Shown here piece by piece: positions 23,290 to 36,210 of a stretch of 64,000 nucleotides of DNA. The position numbers were made by a program, and so were the translations under genes. How positions within the stretch are numbered: the first letter of the stretch is position 1; every line of letters starts with the position of its first letter. The DNA is from Hymenopellis radicata (Eukaryota; Basidiomycota; Agaricomycetes; Agaricales; Physalacriaceae), in the NCBI GenBank assembly GCA_015501595.1, contig JADNRX010000009.1, positions 248,001 through 312,000 on the forward strand. Direction: 5' to 3'. The notes beneath the pieces are model-generated. The model did no database searches and was not told where the DNA came from. It worked only from the letters and a program-made list of their open reading frames with translations.

Positions 23290-24488
23290 TTAGCTGAAAT
23301 GTTTGCGAACAGCCCCCGCGACCCGCCGGTCTGCTTGATCTTCCCCCGGAAATCCTGGATATCATCGTAGGGATGGCTCAGGGCGACTGGTGTTCGCTTG
23401 CAATAACTTGTCGCAGGCTGTCACCAATGTGTCGACGATACTTATTTTCTGTGTTTAAAAGCGGCTCACTGTTAACCGCCAGGCCTATCGAAAGCTGCAT
23501 ATCATTTCTGACGACCTTTCCGCAAGCCGCACGCTATGTGAGGCATCTCCATATCACCGCAGCGTCTGATACGGCCGACCAAATGTTTCAACTTATCAAA
23601 TTATGCGACGTAGGGCCATCGTTAAACCTCATCCACTTTAGGCATGTCGCCATATCGTCCGCCTGGCCGACCAGCGTTTACAATCGACATGCGCTAGTCT
23701 TTCATAATGCGGATTTCGATATGAACTTGTTGGTCGATCTGTGGTTATATTGCTACAAGCTCAAGGTCCTGCAAGTTCATGCCTATCGAAGCTTGAGGCC
23801 GTTTACTGGAGATCTGCCCTTAATTCAACCATAGTTCTGTCAGCTAGACGTCCTCGAGGTGCATCAATGTCTCTGTCGTCATACTTCGCATCCGGCGTCC
23901 TTCTTCCCACAAGTTATCGCCATCTGGAGTTGTTTGTTACAAGCCTGCATGAACCTAACGGTGTTAAGGGTTTGGTTTGATGCACACGATCTACCGTTAA
24001 TCAACCAGCTGACCCATGGTACCGAGCATTCACTGTGTCACGTACTATTTCGTGTATTAACCAGTAAGCGGGAGCTCGCTTGTCTTAACGTCGACGCTAA
24101 CCGCTTTTCAATAGTGTCTTCGAGCGTAGCAGCGTCCGGCGTTGATTTAAGCCGAACGACGAACCTTCATCGACTCATTATCATATGCGATGCCAGACAT
24201 TTGAGCTTCGTAATCACCACCCTCTCCTCACTTGTGTTTCCCAACGCATTAAAGCATTTGCGTCTCGTGCTCGATGATTGTTTCCTATCGTTGACGGACG
24301 CGAAATCCCTGTCAGATTTGCTTTTGTCCGTTCATAGACAGATGGGGGGAGGCATGCGTTTTAGGGTGGATGGTACTCGCGTAGTCGACCCTCCGGCGAC
24401 CTGGTTTCGCTGGGTTGGTGCTCATATTGATGCTGGTTCTAACGTAGTGAAGCATAATTTGGTTGACATAAACGTGTGTCGGGCGTAG
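23290..24488 (+). CDS. F-box/LRR-like protein
   Basis: An F-box lies at the N-terminus: AGLLDLPPEILDIIVGMAQ..CSLAITCRRLSPMCRRYLF (about 23320-23450). It is followed by leucine-rich stretches up to ..LVDINVCRA and a stop at 24486-24488. The reading frame shifts near 23810-23840, probably through a short intron; the start is upstream of 23373 in a spliced exon I could not fix. F-box proteins recruit substrates to SCF ubiquitin ligases, and divergent multicopy F-box genes are typical of Agaricomycetes. Convergent with the next F-box gene. Confidence 0.65.
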
Positions 24489-26083
24489 ATATTTTAATGT
24501 TAGGTATCTGCGACTGCGCCGCGTTCTAATGACATCGATTATCTTAGGGAAAATGGCCCCGTCCTCATTCTCCTTCAAGCTTCCCGTGTTGCTTACTAGA
24601 GGAGATAGAATCATATAATGATGATCAATGTTATTCAAAGTTCAAATCTGCCCTTCACCATGTACCACTTAAGAAAGCTGTCGAAGTTCATAAGTGCCAT
24701 AATGACTTGCGATGCGATGAAACGAACCGCGGTAATTCAGCCTCAATATCGAGAAAATCTGCCTCGCTAGCATCTGTTAAGACTTCGTCCTGAGACCGCA
24801 GAATGACAATGTTTCCAGTCCAATTCTCAAACGATCTGTCATCAGCAGACGACACAGAATGAAGGTATGACGACGCAATGTCATTTTTGAGATTTAGCGA
24901 GCATAGTTCCTGGATAGGGCAGACGGCGACGTAGAGTCCGCTGGATTCAGTTGACATGATTCTATGTATGTATTTGAGCCGCAATGTCGAATGAGAAGGC
25001 GTGGGAGTTAGATATGCGTCCCGAACGTATTGCCTAACGCTCGAGTTTTCCAGAGTTTCGATGGCTGCATCGAAATTAGGTACCGAGATATATGCTAGTA
25101 TTGGCTGTATGCCGGTCGTGGCAATAACGACACATCGCAACTGATGGACTTAACTTTAATGTAAGAAGTAGGTAAGTTGATACATACCTTGGACAGCGAA
25201 GCGTCTTGCTGCACCATGTCAGACATTTGCTCTGTCGAAAACTCGTCGTGTTCGGTCAACTGTGGCGGGTAGTATGGCTCTCGTTTTGGAAATGGCATCA
25301 AGGACTGCACCTCTAAAGGGGGATCGCTTGAAGCCACATCTTCATTTTCATTTAGCAGACGTCGAACTGAGAAAGCCTCCGATTGCCATCGAACGGCGGC
25401 TACGGGGGTTGGCAGTTGGATAAAGAGGGATTGGAGATCCATAATGAATATCCAGCGGCGTGAGGCAATGCAACACCCAAGTGTAAACCAATCATTCCGT
25501 TGTAGTTGAATATGAAGACAAATCTCCAGACGGAGACGTGTTAAGTCGCTGGGCTTTGGCAATGAGAGTAAGGCGTTCGTCAAGTGAGGCATCATTCGTT
25601 CGTTAATGGAAATGGAAAGCTGGGTGATGACTGTTAAGTGATGGAATAGCGAAAGGACGTCAGTGGGGGAAGCTAAAACATGTTATAAGAATTCCGAAAT
25701 TGCGAATTTGAGCTGTACTTACAGCAGTCGTTTAGTGTGAGCTTAAGGTATTCAACAGTGGGTGCTATGCCCGTGACCAGAGGTGCCACACTCGCAGATG
25801 ACTCGGGGCCGACATCAAAACAATCCAATCGAATAATCCACGACACACTTTGATGAAAAAGATGTAGTATCCAAAACAAATCGCGTCGAGAGGCGGCATC
25901 TGTCAGGCCGATAGAAATAGATGTCACATCTCGGGAGACATGGGAGGAGAGTGATATTCGTGAGGCGATGAACTGCGATGCCGTGTTACTCAACGTTGTG
26001 AGGGAGCAATGCCGGTCCAGCTTGAGAGATGTTATAGCTGTGGCTGAAATTATCAATGATACAAACATGTTGGGGTCGATAAC

Positions 26084-27257
26084 TAGAGTTTATAAGTCCG
26101 GTTGGGTCCGGTTGCGGCGCTCAAATTTGGAAGGACCGGCAACCGCAACCGGTTGCCCAACGCGACTTTTTGCGTCAACCGTGGACCGCAACCGGTCCTC
26201 GACAAGGACCGGTTGTAACCGCGGTCTTTCACCGGTCCACAACCGGTTGGGACCACTAGTGGTCGCAACCAGTCGCGACCGGTTTGAACTGAGACGGACT
26301 GCCCCCTTCCGCATCCCGCACCGCACTCGCTGTCTTTTCATGCCCCGTCCGCATCCCGCAGCAATTGCGACGGGAGCATAGGCAGTGCATGATGGTATTG
26401 ACATGAGGTGGGTGTGGGAGGAAGGGAAATTGGAGGTGGGGTATGGTGATAGATTCTGGGGCCTCAGGCGAGGGCTTACCCGTGAGAGGTAATCTATATT
26501 AAAGAGTTAGTATAGCGAAAGAGTTGACGGCGCCCACAGGCGCCGCTAACATCAAAAAGAAGAGAAAGAAAAACGAAAGAAGAGAAAGAAAAACGTACAA
26601 GTCTGCTACGTCGCCTGCAGACGACGCGGCAGCCCGTATCCACCGCCCCCGCTCTTCAAGCGCGCTCAACGGTGCGGCAGGTGGCGTCACGACTCGTTCC
26701 TCCTGTAGTTGTCGTTTGCTGCCCGTTTGCAGGGGCTTACGCGTCCTGCTGTTGTTGCCGTGGAGACGACGCAAAGTCGTCTCCTGCTCCATCGATGTGC
26801 CGACTCAAAGTCGAGCACAGGTGCTGAAATCACCGACTTGAAGTCGGGTGACGCTGCCATCATCGCCGACGAGAAGTCGGGCGACGAGTGGTGGTGAGAG
26901 TGACGGTAAGAGGAAGGAGAGATGCACTGATCGGATGCTTACGCGTCACCTCGGATCTCGGCCCGAGTCGCCGGATCTGGAGAAAATACTTGAGATGGCT
27001 CGTTTGGGCCACGCAAGGGCCCGTTTGACGCAGAAAAAATTTGTAAATTCATCTTTAATATATAGGTACATTATCCGGTTGCAACCGGTCTCAACCGGTC
27101 TGTACCGGTCCAGCAAAAATTAGCGAAATGTTAGAACCGGCAACCGCAACCAGTTGAAACCGGCAACCGGTTGCTTGCTAACCGGTCCAAAATTGGTTGC
27201 AGTCCGGTTGGGTCCGCCGGTCCTACCCGGTCCTACCAACCGGACTTGTAAACTCTA
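26084..27257. mobile_element. hAT-2 nonautonomous element (1174 bp)
   Basis: Termini tagagtttataagtccggtt and (reverse complement) tagagtttacaagtccggtt, with 8-bp duplication tcgataac at 26076-26083 and 27258-27265. Subterminal regions consist of aaccggttgc / ccggtcc repeats rather than the actcgcgagt repeats of hAT-1. The interior is related to hAT-1: gcttacgcgtc, ctcggatctcggcccg, gccggatc and aaaaaatttgtaaatt occur in the same order. Also holds cgact..aagtcg palindromes near 26760-26880. No transposase. Confidence 0.92.
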
Positions 27258-27549
27258 TCGATAACGACGTCTTCAAGAATGAGGGATGACGCGTGACCAA
27301 ATATTATGTCACGCAAGGGTGTTTGAACGAGCGGCTCGAGCCGAACGCCGACTAGCGTTAAAGACTGGAGATGCGAATGTGGCGTGCAGAGTTGAATTAG
27401 CTCTGCGAGGGATTCGGGAGATTCGGCTAAGGGGCCCATGATTATAACTTGAGTGATGTAGGCTGATAGGGATGGCGAGGAAGCAAGACACCTCAGCCAT
27501 GTTTGAATGGAACGGGTGGGGTACGACGGGGCGCCACATCGTATGACGG

Positions 27550-28544
27550 TAGAGACCTCAACGAGTCACCGAGTCACCGAGTCATCTGGTGACTCGACTC
27601 GCGTCGGGCACGTCGGCGTTCGCACTCGCGTGACTCGCGAGTCACGTACTCACGAGTCCGAGCGCGAGTCTGAGTATCAGTCTGTGGGGCGCGAGTCATC
27701 ACACAGTGACTCGCAAATATTTAGCAATATATTTTAGCTAAATTTACAAATTTTTTCCAGAGCAAACGGTCCACAACGTCTCGAGAACGAGACGTGCGCG
27801 ATTATCTCGCCCGATCCGGCGATCCGGGCCGAGATCCGAGAGGACGCGTAAGCGTCTGATCGGGTCGTCTTTCTTGTATTCTCCCACCACCACGACCACC
27901 CAGGATGCGACGATTGTCGCTCCTGCCGCTCTGACGATTGTCAGGCGGCATGTGGTGTGTATTTCTGGCCTTGGCTTCATGCCGGGCCTGCTGCTGCTGT
28001 CTCTGTGACAGCAGCAACGGACGACAACAACCTGGCAACGACTATAACGACCCGACGACCACGACCATGACCATGACCACAGCCATGACGGACGACATTG
28101 ATGGATGCGGGGATGTGGTGATGAGGATGCGGGATGCGGTGACGAGGATGTGGGACGCGGTGACGAGGATGCGGGACGCGGATGCGGGATGCACAGCCAA
28201 GACTACCTTCACCACCACGACTATCACCACCACCACCCTTACTTCCACCACTCCCACTCTCACTCCTACCACTCCCACCCCATCCTCATGCCCAGCTGAC
28301 TGTCCCCGTGCCATTGCCCGGGGATGCTCGCTGCGCATGAATACTGGGAGTGCATGGACTCGCGAGTACTCACGAGTATCCGAGATGACTCGGACTCATG
28401 GTGAGTACTCGCGAGTGGACTCGCTATGACTCGTGAGTCATCGCGAGTCGAGTCCGACGCGAGTCTGAACTGGACTTCTTTTTGTGTGAGTACTCGCGTC
28501 ACGAGTCGCGAGTCTGACTCGCGTCGGACTCGTTGAGGTCTCTA
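27550..28544 (-). mobile_element. hAT-1 nonautonomous element, copy B (995 bp)
   Basis: Same length as copies A and C and nearly identical to them. 8-bp duplication tatgacgg at 27542-27549 and 28545-28552. Inserted in the first exon of the F-box gene, opposite to copy A in orientation. Confidence 0.96.
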
Positions 28545-29929
28545 TATGACGGAAAAGTATCGAGGCAGGAAAAGATGACGAAATGCATGAGATATAAGAG
28601 TTCCAATCCGAAGACACTCAACATCGTCCCAAGACAATGCGCAGATATATTGCAAAATTTTGTTTGGAAGCTCGGCCCGTACTGCATGCAGTTCATCGGC
28701 CAATGAGGACATGTCGTTCGGACTTTTATTGTAAGTTTTACAACAAACTTATTAGTTGTTGTAAGACAGAAGTAGGTGAGGGGACCCAGAGGGTGTGAAA
28801 GGGCGGGAGGGAAAGCGCTGGGTACATCAGCAAACCAGCACATCTATGATCAGGTATGGTTAGAGTATGGTGAGTATAAGAGTATGGTACATTTCACCAT
28901 ACTATTTTTTACTTACCACATACCATACTTCCCATACCTCCAGACTTGTTCATACCACCATACACCTACCCGTATAGATAATTTCATTCCAATCCGATCT
29001 GTCTGTGACTCGATCCGCGGTTCGAGTTACAGTACAGACATACGCGGGCAAGTTTTTTTTCAAGGAGGCGCGGAACGCTCCAATGAGCGAACCGCATACC
29101 TCCACTGAAAGGGAGGAGGATGGGGGATGTGTAGAGAAGAGATAGAGGAAAAAGAGAAGGAGGCGGCAGCGCCAACTCGTCGTCGGCGTCGTCATTAGAT
29201 TCGTTGTTGGCCATTCAGCCAATCAAGGAATGGAAAGAAGGGATTAAAACGCACCTGTCTGCACGGCGTCGTCAGCAGACGCGCCGCGCGCCCGTAATCC
29301 CGCCTCTTCCGCTCTTCAAGCCTGCTCTGCAGCAGGGCGGAGGGCTCTCCCATCGTGGTAGAGCCTCTCGAAGGCCATCGCCGTCGTCGCTTACGCGTCG
29401 ACGTTGGGCCGTTGCTAGGACTGCGACACCCTAGCAACAGCCTTCATAGGTCGTTCCAGCCCTCTTGTGGGGCGCCGGGTTGTCGTCGTCGGTTCAGAGA
29501 GGCAGCAGTGTGCAAAGGTGATTATCTTGATCGAACGAGAAAAGGGAATGCTGACGAAGCGTTGCAACATCCGTCATACACGTGCACATTTGGTTTTGAT
29601 TTTACTCAAGTCCGTCTTCTCCCTCTACCACTTCCACCGCGCCACCGCAAGTGATAACGACGACCAGCAGCTCAGGAGATGAGGACGACACGACAACGAG
29701 GGCGCGGGTGACGAGGACACGGATAACACGACAACAACCACACGACGACGCCAGCTCATTAACACGTATAACCCTACGACTTTTGCCTCCCACTTGATAG
29801 ACTTGAAGGGGTCGCTTTGCTGCAGACGAGCCCGTGAGGCAGACAACGGAAATACAGGCCGTTTCCCGTGGTGCGTCGACCGCGCGCTTTCTCCGCGCTG
29901 GCTCCCGTCGCTGACGTTCCTTTTGCGTA

Positions 29930-32900
29930 GCCATCGTCGAGAACGGCGTTAAGCTCGGGCTCAACATCGTCGACACGTCTGGATATGGCGACCAGATGCA
30001 CAACGAGAACTGGTAAGTCCACTGCTTGCCGTTGCGTCATACAATTCTGACTATTTTGCAGCTGGGACCATATCAACTACCTGCACCCTATGCTGTACCT
30101 TCTATCTATTACAAGCTCTAATATGAGGGCACAAGATTACATTACTGGCTCTAATATGATATCTGCGACTATAGGGTTATAATACATTACATATGCCCTA
30201 CCTAATATAATGGGTTAGGTTAGATCACATGATTGAAAAAGCGGAGAACCTAGTCACATGATCAGAAAAGCGAAAGGGCTAGGGTTCTCCTCAATGGATG
30301 GGGTAGGGATCATCAGGAACCATAGATTAGATATTGATGGGATGTGGGGGATGTTCCTGGGATTGATGGATTGATGGATGGGACCTAGGATGGGTGGGGG
30401 ATGCCCTTGGCTACGCAATTGTGGCGCATTTTTGATTAGATCAGCATTAGGCTAGATGGGGTGGGTGATAATGAATGCTGCTGTAGGGGATGGCTGTTGG
30501 GGTGATGAAAACCTTTTTTATAGTTTTTTGGGCTGGGAATCCAATGGTGTAAACTATTTTGCAATAGCTTCAAAACTGGAGGAGATATTAGGAGCGCAAA
30601 AATGCGCCACACTTCTACTAAGCCTTGTACATATCCTATAGCCTTGTGACTTTGAGACCTTGTAGAGGTACTATAGACCGATATCTGATATCATTTTCAG
30701 GTGATTTCATCGAAGGGTTCAAGAGATATATCAGGATGACTGCTCCAGGGCCACCAGGGATATAGCACAGGATTCTGCCACTCTGGGGACCTAAGGCCTT
30801 GCTACATCGTTTATAGTGCTAATAAATCTTCATTTATGATATGGAGAGTGTTCCCAATCCAGTAGTCCATGTATAGATAGGTCCCCAATGCTATTTTAGG
30901 CATTTTCGCATTTGTGGTTATTTAACATAGGGATACTTCTCTAAATTGTACTGGGCTACCTTTAGACATTGATTTACAACCTTTTCGCAAAAGGAACCAT
31001 GTCATTTGGTGAAGGGACCAGTGTTCTAGAGGTCAGTCTTCCTCCCTACCGGAGTTTTGATCAAAATTCCCACGCTCTGGAGGGAGGATCGTCCACTCAA
31101 TTTAACGTGTCTCACACATGCTACTGCCTTCATTTCTTCTGTAAGACGTGTATATATGTTATATATATGATCTCTAGGTCTCAAACCAGTAATTTAATGA
31201 AGTAATCAGGTCAAGAAGTCGTCCTAAGCTCTCTATATAGGTTGGACTACCTTCAGATAGTAATATTTCATATTCTACTTCAAAGGGCACTTTAAAAAAT
31301 GTTTGGTTATTAATATATATCATATTGGATGAAGTAAGAGGCAACTCTCATATGCTACACATGAGAGGTAAGAAAGTGAAATTGCGCAGTGGACTAACTC
31401 TTGCATAACTGCTTTCAATGCCTGAACAGATTATAAGACATAACTGTTATCTGGCTGACTGATGTAATACCTCTAATATCACTCTAATAACAAGGTTCAC
31501 CTCGCATTTCATGTCTCCTATCAATAGTCATAGAGTATTGTTCAATTTATAGTAGGGCAAGTAGGTCTGCAGATCTAAGGACGACTTCTTGACCTGATTA
31601 CTTCATTAAATTACTGGTTTGAGACCTAGAGATCATATATATAACATATATACACGTCTTACAGAAGAAATGAAGGCAGTAGCATGTGTGAGACACGTTA
31701 AATTGAGTGGACGATCCTCCCTCCAGAGCGTGGGAATTTTGATCAAAACTCCGGTAGGGAGGAAGACTGACCTCTAGAACACTGGTCCCTTCACCAAATG
31801 ACATGGTTCCTTTTGCGAAAAGGTTGTAAATCAATGTCTAAAGGTAGCCCAGTACAATTTAGAGAAGTATCCCTATGTTAAATAACCACAAATGCGAAAA
31901 TGCCTAAAATAGCATTGGGGACCTATCTATACATGGACTACTGGATTGGGAACACTCTCCATATCATAAATGAAGATTTATTAGCACTATAAACGATGTA
32001 GCAAGGCCTTAGGTCCCCAGAGTGGCAGAATCCTGTGCTATATCCCTGGTGGCCCTGGAGCAGTCATCCTGATATATCTCTTGAACCCTTCGATGAAATC
32101 ACCTGAAAATGATATCAGATATCGGTCTATAGTACCTCTACAAGGTCTCAAAGTCACAAGGCTATAGGATATGTACAAGGCTTAGTAGAAGTGTGGCGCA
32201 TTTTTGCGCTCCTAATATCTCCTCCAGTTTTGAAGCTATTGCAAAATAGTTTACACCATTGGATTCCCAGCCCAAAAAACTATAAAAAAGGTTTTCATCA
32301 CCCCAACAGCCATCCCCTACAGCAGCATTCATTATCACCCACCCCATCTAGCCTAATGCTGATCTAATCAAAAATGCGCCACAATTGCGTAGCCAAGGGC
32401 ATCCCCCACCCATCCTAGGTCCCATCCATCAATCCATCAATCCCAGGAACATCCCCCACATCCCATCAATATCTAATCTATGGTTCCTGATGATCCCTAC
32501 CCCATCCATTGAGGAGAACCCTAGCCCTTTCGCTTTTCTGATCATGTGACTAGGTTCTCCGCTTTTTCAATCATGTGATCTAACCTAACCCATTATATTA
32601 GGTAGGGCATATGTAATGTATTATAACCCTATAGTCGCAGATATCATATTAGAGCCAGTAATGTAATCTTATGCCCTCATATTAGAGCTTGTAATAGATA
32701 GAAGGTACAGCATAGGGTGCTACCTGCACAGCGCCTACCTCCGCAAAGAGCTCACTGCCATGCGCGACCGCTACATCCAGGACACGCACAGTCACTGCTG
32801 TCTTTCCTTTATCAACCCCACGGCCACTCGCTCCGGCCCATTGACGTTATTGTCATGAAGAAGCTCACCGCGGTCGTGAACGTGGTCTCTGTCATTACCA

Positions 32901-33335
32901 AGGCCGATACTCTCACTATTGAGAAGCGGGACGCCTTCAAGATCGAGGTAGGCTTTGTTTTGTCCGCGAGAACTGTTTCTGACGCGACGACCACAGCATC
33001 TGCCTGTACCCCTTTGATACCGATGAGGATGACGAGGAGGAAATCCAGCTTAATGAGTCTATCAGGGTAAGTGGTTTACTCTCTATATTTCTTGTGCTAA
33101 CAACGCGCAGGACATCATTTCCTTCGCCGTTGTCGGCTCACCACGCGATCATCGAGCGCAAATCCGCAAGAACCGATGGGATGTCGTCAACGTTGGGGAT
33201 GCGAGCTTGTCGACTTGCGCAACTTCTTGATGAGGTTAGTCCTGTGTCCGCCGTCTTTTCCTTGCTTTACTTATTCGCATTTTAGGACAGACTTGCAAGA
33301 CCTCATCGAGACGACCGCGCAGATCCGACAATGAC
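29930..33335 (+). pseudogene. Septin gene fragment (GTPase domain)
   Basis: Clear septin sequence in pieces: ENGVKLGLNIVDTSGYGDQMHNEN (G3-like), an intron (about 29.99-30.06 kb), WDHINYL, then after the foldback insertion HSAYLRKELTAMRDRYIQDT, INPTGHSLRPIDVIVMKKL, NVVSVITKADTLT (G4, usually AKAD), LYPFDTDED, RDIISFAVVGS, RKNRWDVVNV and TDLQDLIETTAQI. Septins form membrane-associated GTP-binding filaments. The N-terminal P-loop and the C-terminal coiled coil are absent, there is a frameshift at about 32820 (INPT/GHS) and stops downstream. Introns are retained, so the fragment came from DNA, not from a processed transcript. Confidence 0.85.
30084..32719. mobile_element. Foldback element, copy 3 (2636 bp)
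   Basis: Starts caccctatgctgtaccttct and ends with its reverse complement. Arms about 1.14 kb, loop about 350 bp. 7-bp duplication ctacctg at 30077-30083 and 32720-32726; removing the element restores WDHINYL-HSAYLRKE of the septin. The outer 200-300 bp of each arm differ from copies 1 and 4, so this is a separate subfamily, while the inner arm and loop are clearly homologous. Confidence 0.93.
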
Positions 33336-33740
33336 GCTGTCGACAACATGCTTGGCATTGTCTTCCGCGTTGTGGAGCTGTTATTTACCATGCCTTGCTT
33401 CAAGGTCCTACATACTTCCTATGATTACTATACCTGCTTCATATTACATGCTTGTTTGTATCTACTGCCTACCGTGCCCAATAATACTTTTGAATTCACC
33501 CGAACCTCTCTTGATGTGACCCAGAAATACAATATATAATGCTCTGGTGTGTATGGTCAGTACATGTTTGGCTGTATGGTCAAGGTATGGTACAACTATG
33601 GTACGACTATGGTTGGAGTATGGTCAGGAGTATGGCACCATACCATTTAGACAGGTACCCCTTGGGACCATACTCGAGTATGGTAGTATGGGATGTATGG
33701 CACCATACCCACCATGCATGTGCTGACTTGCTGATGTGAC

Positions 33741-34195
33741 AAGGAGCGAGCATTGATGTCATGAGTAACGGAGAGACATATCCCAGGGGGGCATGTCTCA
33801 TAGCGATCCGCATACGCTGCATCATGTTCTTAAGTATCCTGACAGGCACCGCTGACAGCGACATGAAGGAACGAAAGGGCTTGAGAGGTTCATAAAATCA
33901 GAAGAGATGAATCTGCGCCAACTACGTCTATGTACCAACGAATATCGTCTTTCGCTCGTAGTCGAGTATCTTCGGCAAGCCGTCCCTCCTCCTTTCAAGC
34001 GTCTTCGGAGATGTGTCCAGATATGTTCTTCGCTTTCACTTCTCCCAATATATGAAGCCCTGTAAGTCCCTCTGGTCCGCATTGGATGCGTGATAACATA
34101 ACGTAGGAGGCAGCGATGGATGAACAACTCTCTAGGGGGGCCATTAGATGACTCAAGGTTCGGCTTTGTGAATTGTGAACCGTAAAAAGAGAAAC
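33741..34195 (-). pseudogene. Helitron helicase C-terminal relic
   Basis: Minus-strand translation from about 34195 to 33880 matches the end of the Helitron protein at 20.2-20.45 kb: GFSF.., NSQSRTL.., APLESCSSIAASYVMLSRIQCG, GLTGLHILGEVKAKNISGHIS, then RWYIDVVG. It has an indel near 34165 and an in-frame stop after HISEDA. The following 130 bp (33741-33870) would be the element's 3' end; no clear CTRR terminus seen. A second, older Helitron copy in opposite orientation to the main one. Confidence 0.75.
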
Positions 34196-34199
34196 CTGG

Positions 34200-34690
34200 T
34201 ATCAATGGCAGCTAATACCGCTTCGCGTTATACACCTTTGTTTCTCGGTCAAACAAATATTCTATACCCTTCCGGATGGGAAGAATCGTAGCACGATGTC
34301 GGCGTAACATTGACGAGGCGTCGGCTACAGAGTGACGACGATCGGGAGACGACCGCCGTCAAGGGCATCCAGTCCTGATGTGATAATTTAGGCCTAGGGA
34401 GTCACCAAAAAGACTCGTCATAGATAACGGAGCGCATGGCGGTCAGGTGCAGAAGTCGAGCAAAGCAGGGAAAAAATTGAAGAAGACATGTTTCGACATG
34501 TTTTTCGCCCCAAAGATCCTTTGGGATGTTGATTACCTTAATGTAAAAGTAACTTCCCAGTGTAAATCAGACGCACACAAGCAGATAGATAGAATAATTA
34601 AAACACAAGAAATCAACAAGCTCAGCGTGGTCGTAGTCGAAGTTCGATCACTTGGTCTTGCCCGATCCGGCACTCGACCTCTGACCACGA
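34200..34690. other. Unassigned sequence
   Basis: No gene recognised. A short minus-strand frame (34648-34863, ending ..GYVKGRGQRSSAGSGKTK) is basic and could be the C-terminus of something, but nothing supports it. Confidence 0.3.
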
Positions 34691-34693
34691 CCT

Positions 34694-36210
34694 TTGACAT
34701 ACCCATTCCGTGCCCTGGCGACGACGAAGACCTCTAGACAATTAGTGCCGACTGCATTATGGACAGCGTACGATAAATTTAACATATCTATCAGTGCTAC
34801 AGCTTTGACCAATAGACAGAAACCGACGTTGCTTACCCTCCCCTTGGAGGTGTTAACCATCATCGTTGATATAACACCGATTCGCTACGTGTCATTATGT
34901 CTCGTCGGCAGAGTTCTTTGGCATATCTGCCGCACACGAATGTTCTCATACTGTACACTTTAATTCAATTCGTCGGTCACGGGTCACAGATGACCCGAAA
35001 TCGACGAAAAGTCACAGCCGTCACAGCGAAAATCACGAAAAAGTCTCCGGCGGGGCCCCGCCAGCCTCCCGCCGCAGCTCCGCCGCGGCGGGAATTACCA
35101 TATATGGTAATTCGTCGAAACCATATTTTCGTCAGACCGGTCACAGGTCACATGGGCCGACGAATTGAATGAAAGTCTACAGTATTTCACCACCGGCTGG
35201 AAGTGGGACAAAGAATGCTTGGAATGCTGTATATTGTTTTTTAGGGACCCTCGAAACGTGCAGGCCGCGAGAGCAGTTCAACATATCTGTTTCAATGAAG
35301 TGCATGCGGACCGGCAAGACGCGATGTTGAAGCTAATGGCGGCGTGCAGTAGGGGATTGCCCCTTCGGGCATGTCCTTTGTTCATTCCACCCTACCTCTC
35401 TCTTTGAAGGCAGATTTCTTCGATCGGGAGCGTATAACCCTACAGTGTAGCGAGGTGTCAGACACCCGCTTGCGCGACATCCTCCGTACGAGCACCACGT
35501 TGCTAGAGCTTCGTCTCTTATCATGCAACGTATCAACGAATGGTGTTCCGTCTCCTCAGGACCGTTTACAGCCAACCTGCCATCTGCGACGCTTGGAGAT
35601 TTTCAATCTTTCACCGCCATTTTTTCCAATCTATCTGCGAATGTTATTGCCAACATTGTATCACGTCTGCACTCATCTTACAGATTTACGCCTATGTTTC
35701 GATGACGACGCCGTTCGCTGCGTGTCGCACATCATAGATAGCTCCGCTGATACTCTTCAACGGCTGGAGCTGAAACTGATAAACGGTAAGTACCATCAAA
35801 GACATTCAGACCTGGCATTGACGTGTGCTATAGGGACCAAGCTTGGTTGTTGTAAGGCGATCAGCCTCGCCAATGTTAAAGCTTTACACGTCGTCAAGAT
35901 TCAATCCATGGGGGTTGATCACGCATTTATGCAGTCGATCCTCGACTCTCTGTCTTTCTCCGGGTCATTTCACAAGATCAAGATCATATTGGAATATGGA
36001 TTATTAAATGAAGAAGAAGCAAGGCGTCTACAAAGCTCGCTTCTTCGACTAGGCCAAATGAGAGACTATATATTGAAGATACGGATTAACTATGGCCTTG
36101 TTCATTGGCGGCTCAACTCAAGGAGGCTTTTCCGACGTGCAATCCCAAAAGCGGAGAGAATAGATGGAGAGAGAGCACCTTTAGTTGAAGTCCGGCTCGT
36201 ATATGATTAG
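34694..36210 (+). pseudogene. F-box/LRR-like gene interrupted by a MITE
   Basis: F-box near the start: KPTLLTLPLEVLTIIVDITPIRYVSLCLVGRVLWHICRTRMFS. The frame meets the MITE at 34951; removing it and one TA gives ..RMFSY-FTTGWKWDKECL.. in frame. Leucine-rich sequence follows (LLELRLLSCNVS, LTDLRLCFDDDAV, TLQRLELKLING) to the stop at 36208-36210. A frame change near 35350-35370 suggests a small indel or a missed short intron. Likely broken by the MITE, which carries an in-frame stop within 20 bases. Confidence 0.65.
34951..35182. mobile_element. MITE with TA duplication, CTGT ends (232 bp)
   Basis: Left ctgtacactttaattcaatt, right ..gaattgaatgaaagtctacag, TA at 34949-34950 and 35183-35184. Shares cgtcggtcacgggtcac with the copy at 22319. 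A GC-rich centre (about 35045-35095) with tggtaattcg/accatatatggt palindromes. Confidence 0.9.

Larger units (their letters stand above)
24688..28712 (-). pseudogene. F-box/LRR-like gene interrupted by two hAT elements
   Basis: Starts at ATG 28712 with an F-box: ELPNKILQYICALSWDDVECLRIGTLISHAFRHLFLPRYF. The frame continues after removing hAT-1 copy B (27550-28544): ..YFSVI-RCGAPSYP.., and again after removing hAT-2 (26084-27257): ..EDVVID-PNMFVSL... LRR-like repeats (SLKLD, EYLKLTLNDC) follow, with introns near 25.7 and 25.15 kb, to a stop at 24688-24690. Both insertions are in exons and keep exact 8-bp duplications, so the gene was probably intact until recently. Confidence 0.75.
28845..33740. 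mobile_element. Probable hAT-type element (agtatggt subterminal repeats) containing a septin fragment
   Basis: Dense agtatggt/accatact repeats occur at about 28853-28975 and again at 33545-33715, facing each other around 4.9 kb. Just inside the left repeats, 29240-29430 resembles the interior of hAT-2 (cgtcgtc..gcagacg, ccgctcttcaag, gcttacgcgtc). Between lie a septin fragment and a foldback element. I could not find exact terminal repeats or a target duplication, so the boundaries are approximate. Confidence 0.5.

Noticed and set aside
29930..33335. A functional septin gene
   Set aside because: The P-loop and C-terminal coiled coil are missing, and there is a frameshift, in-frame stops and a 2.6-kb insertion.
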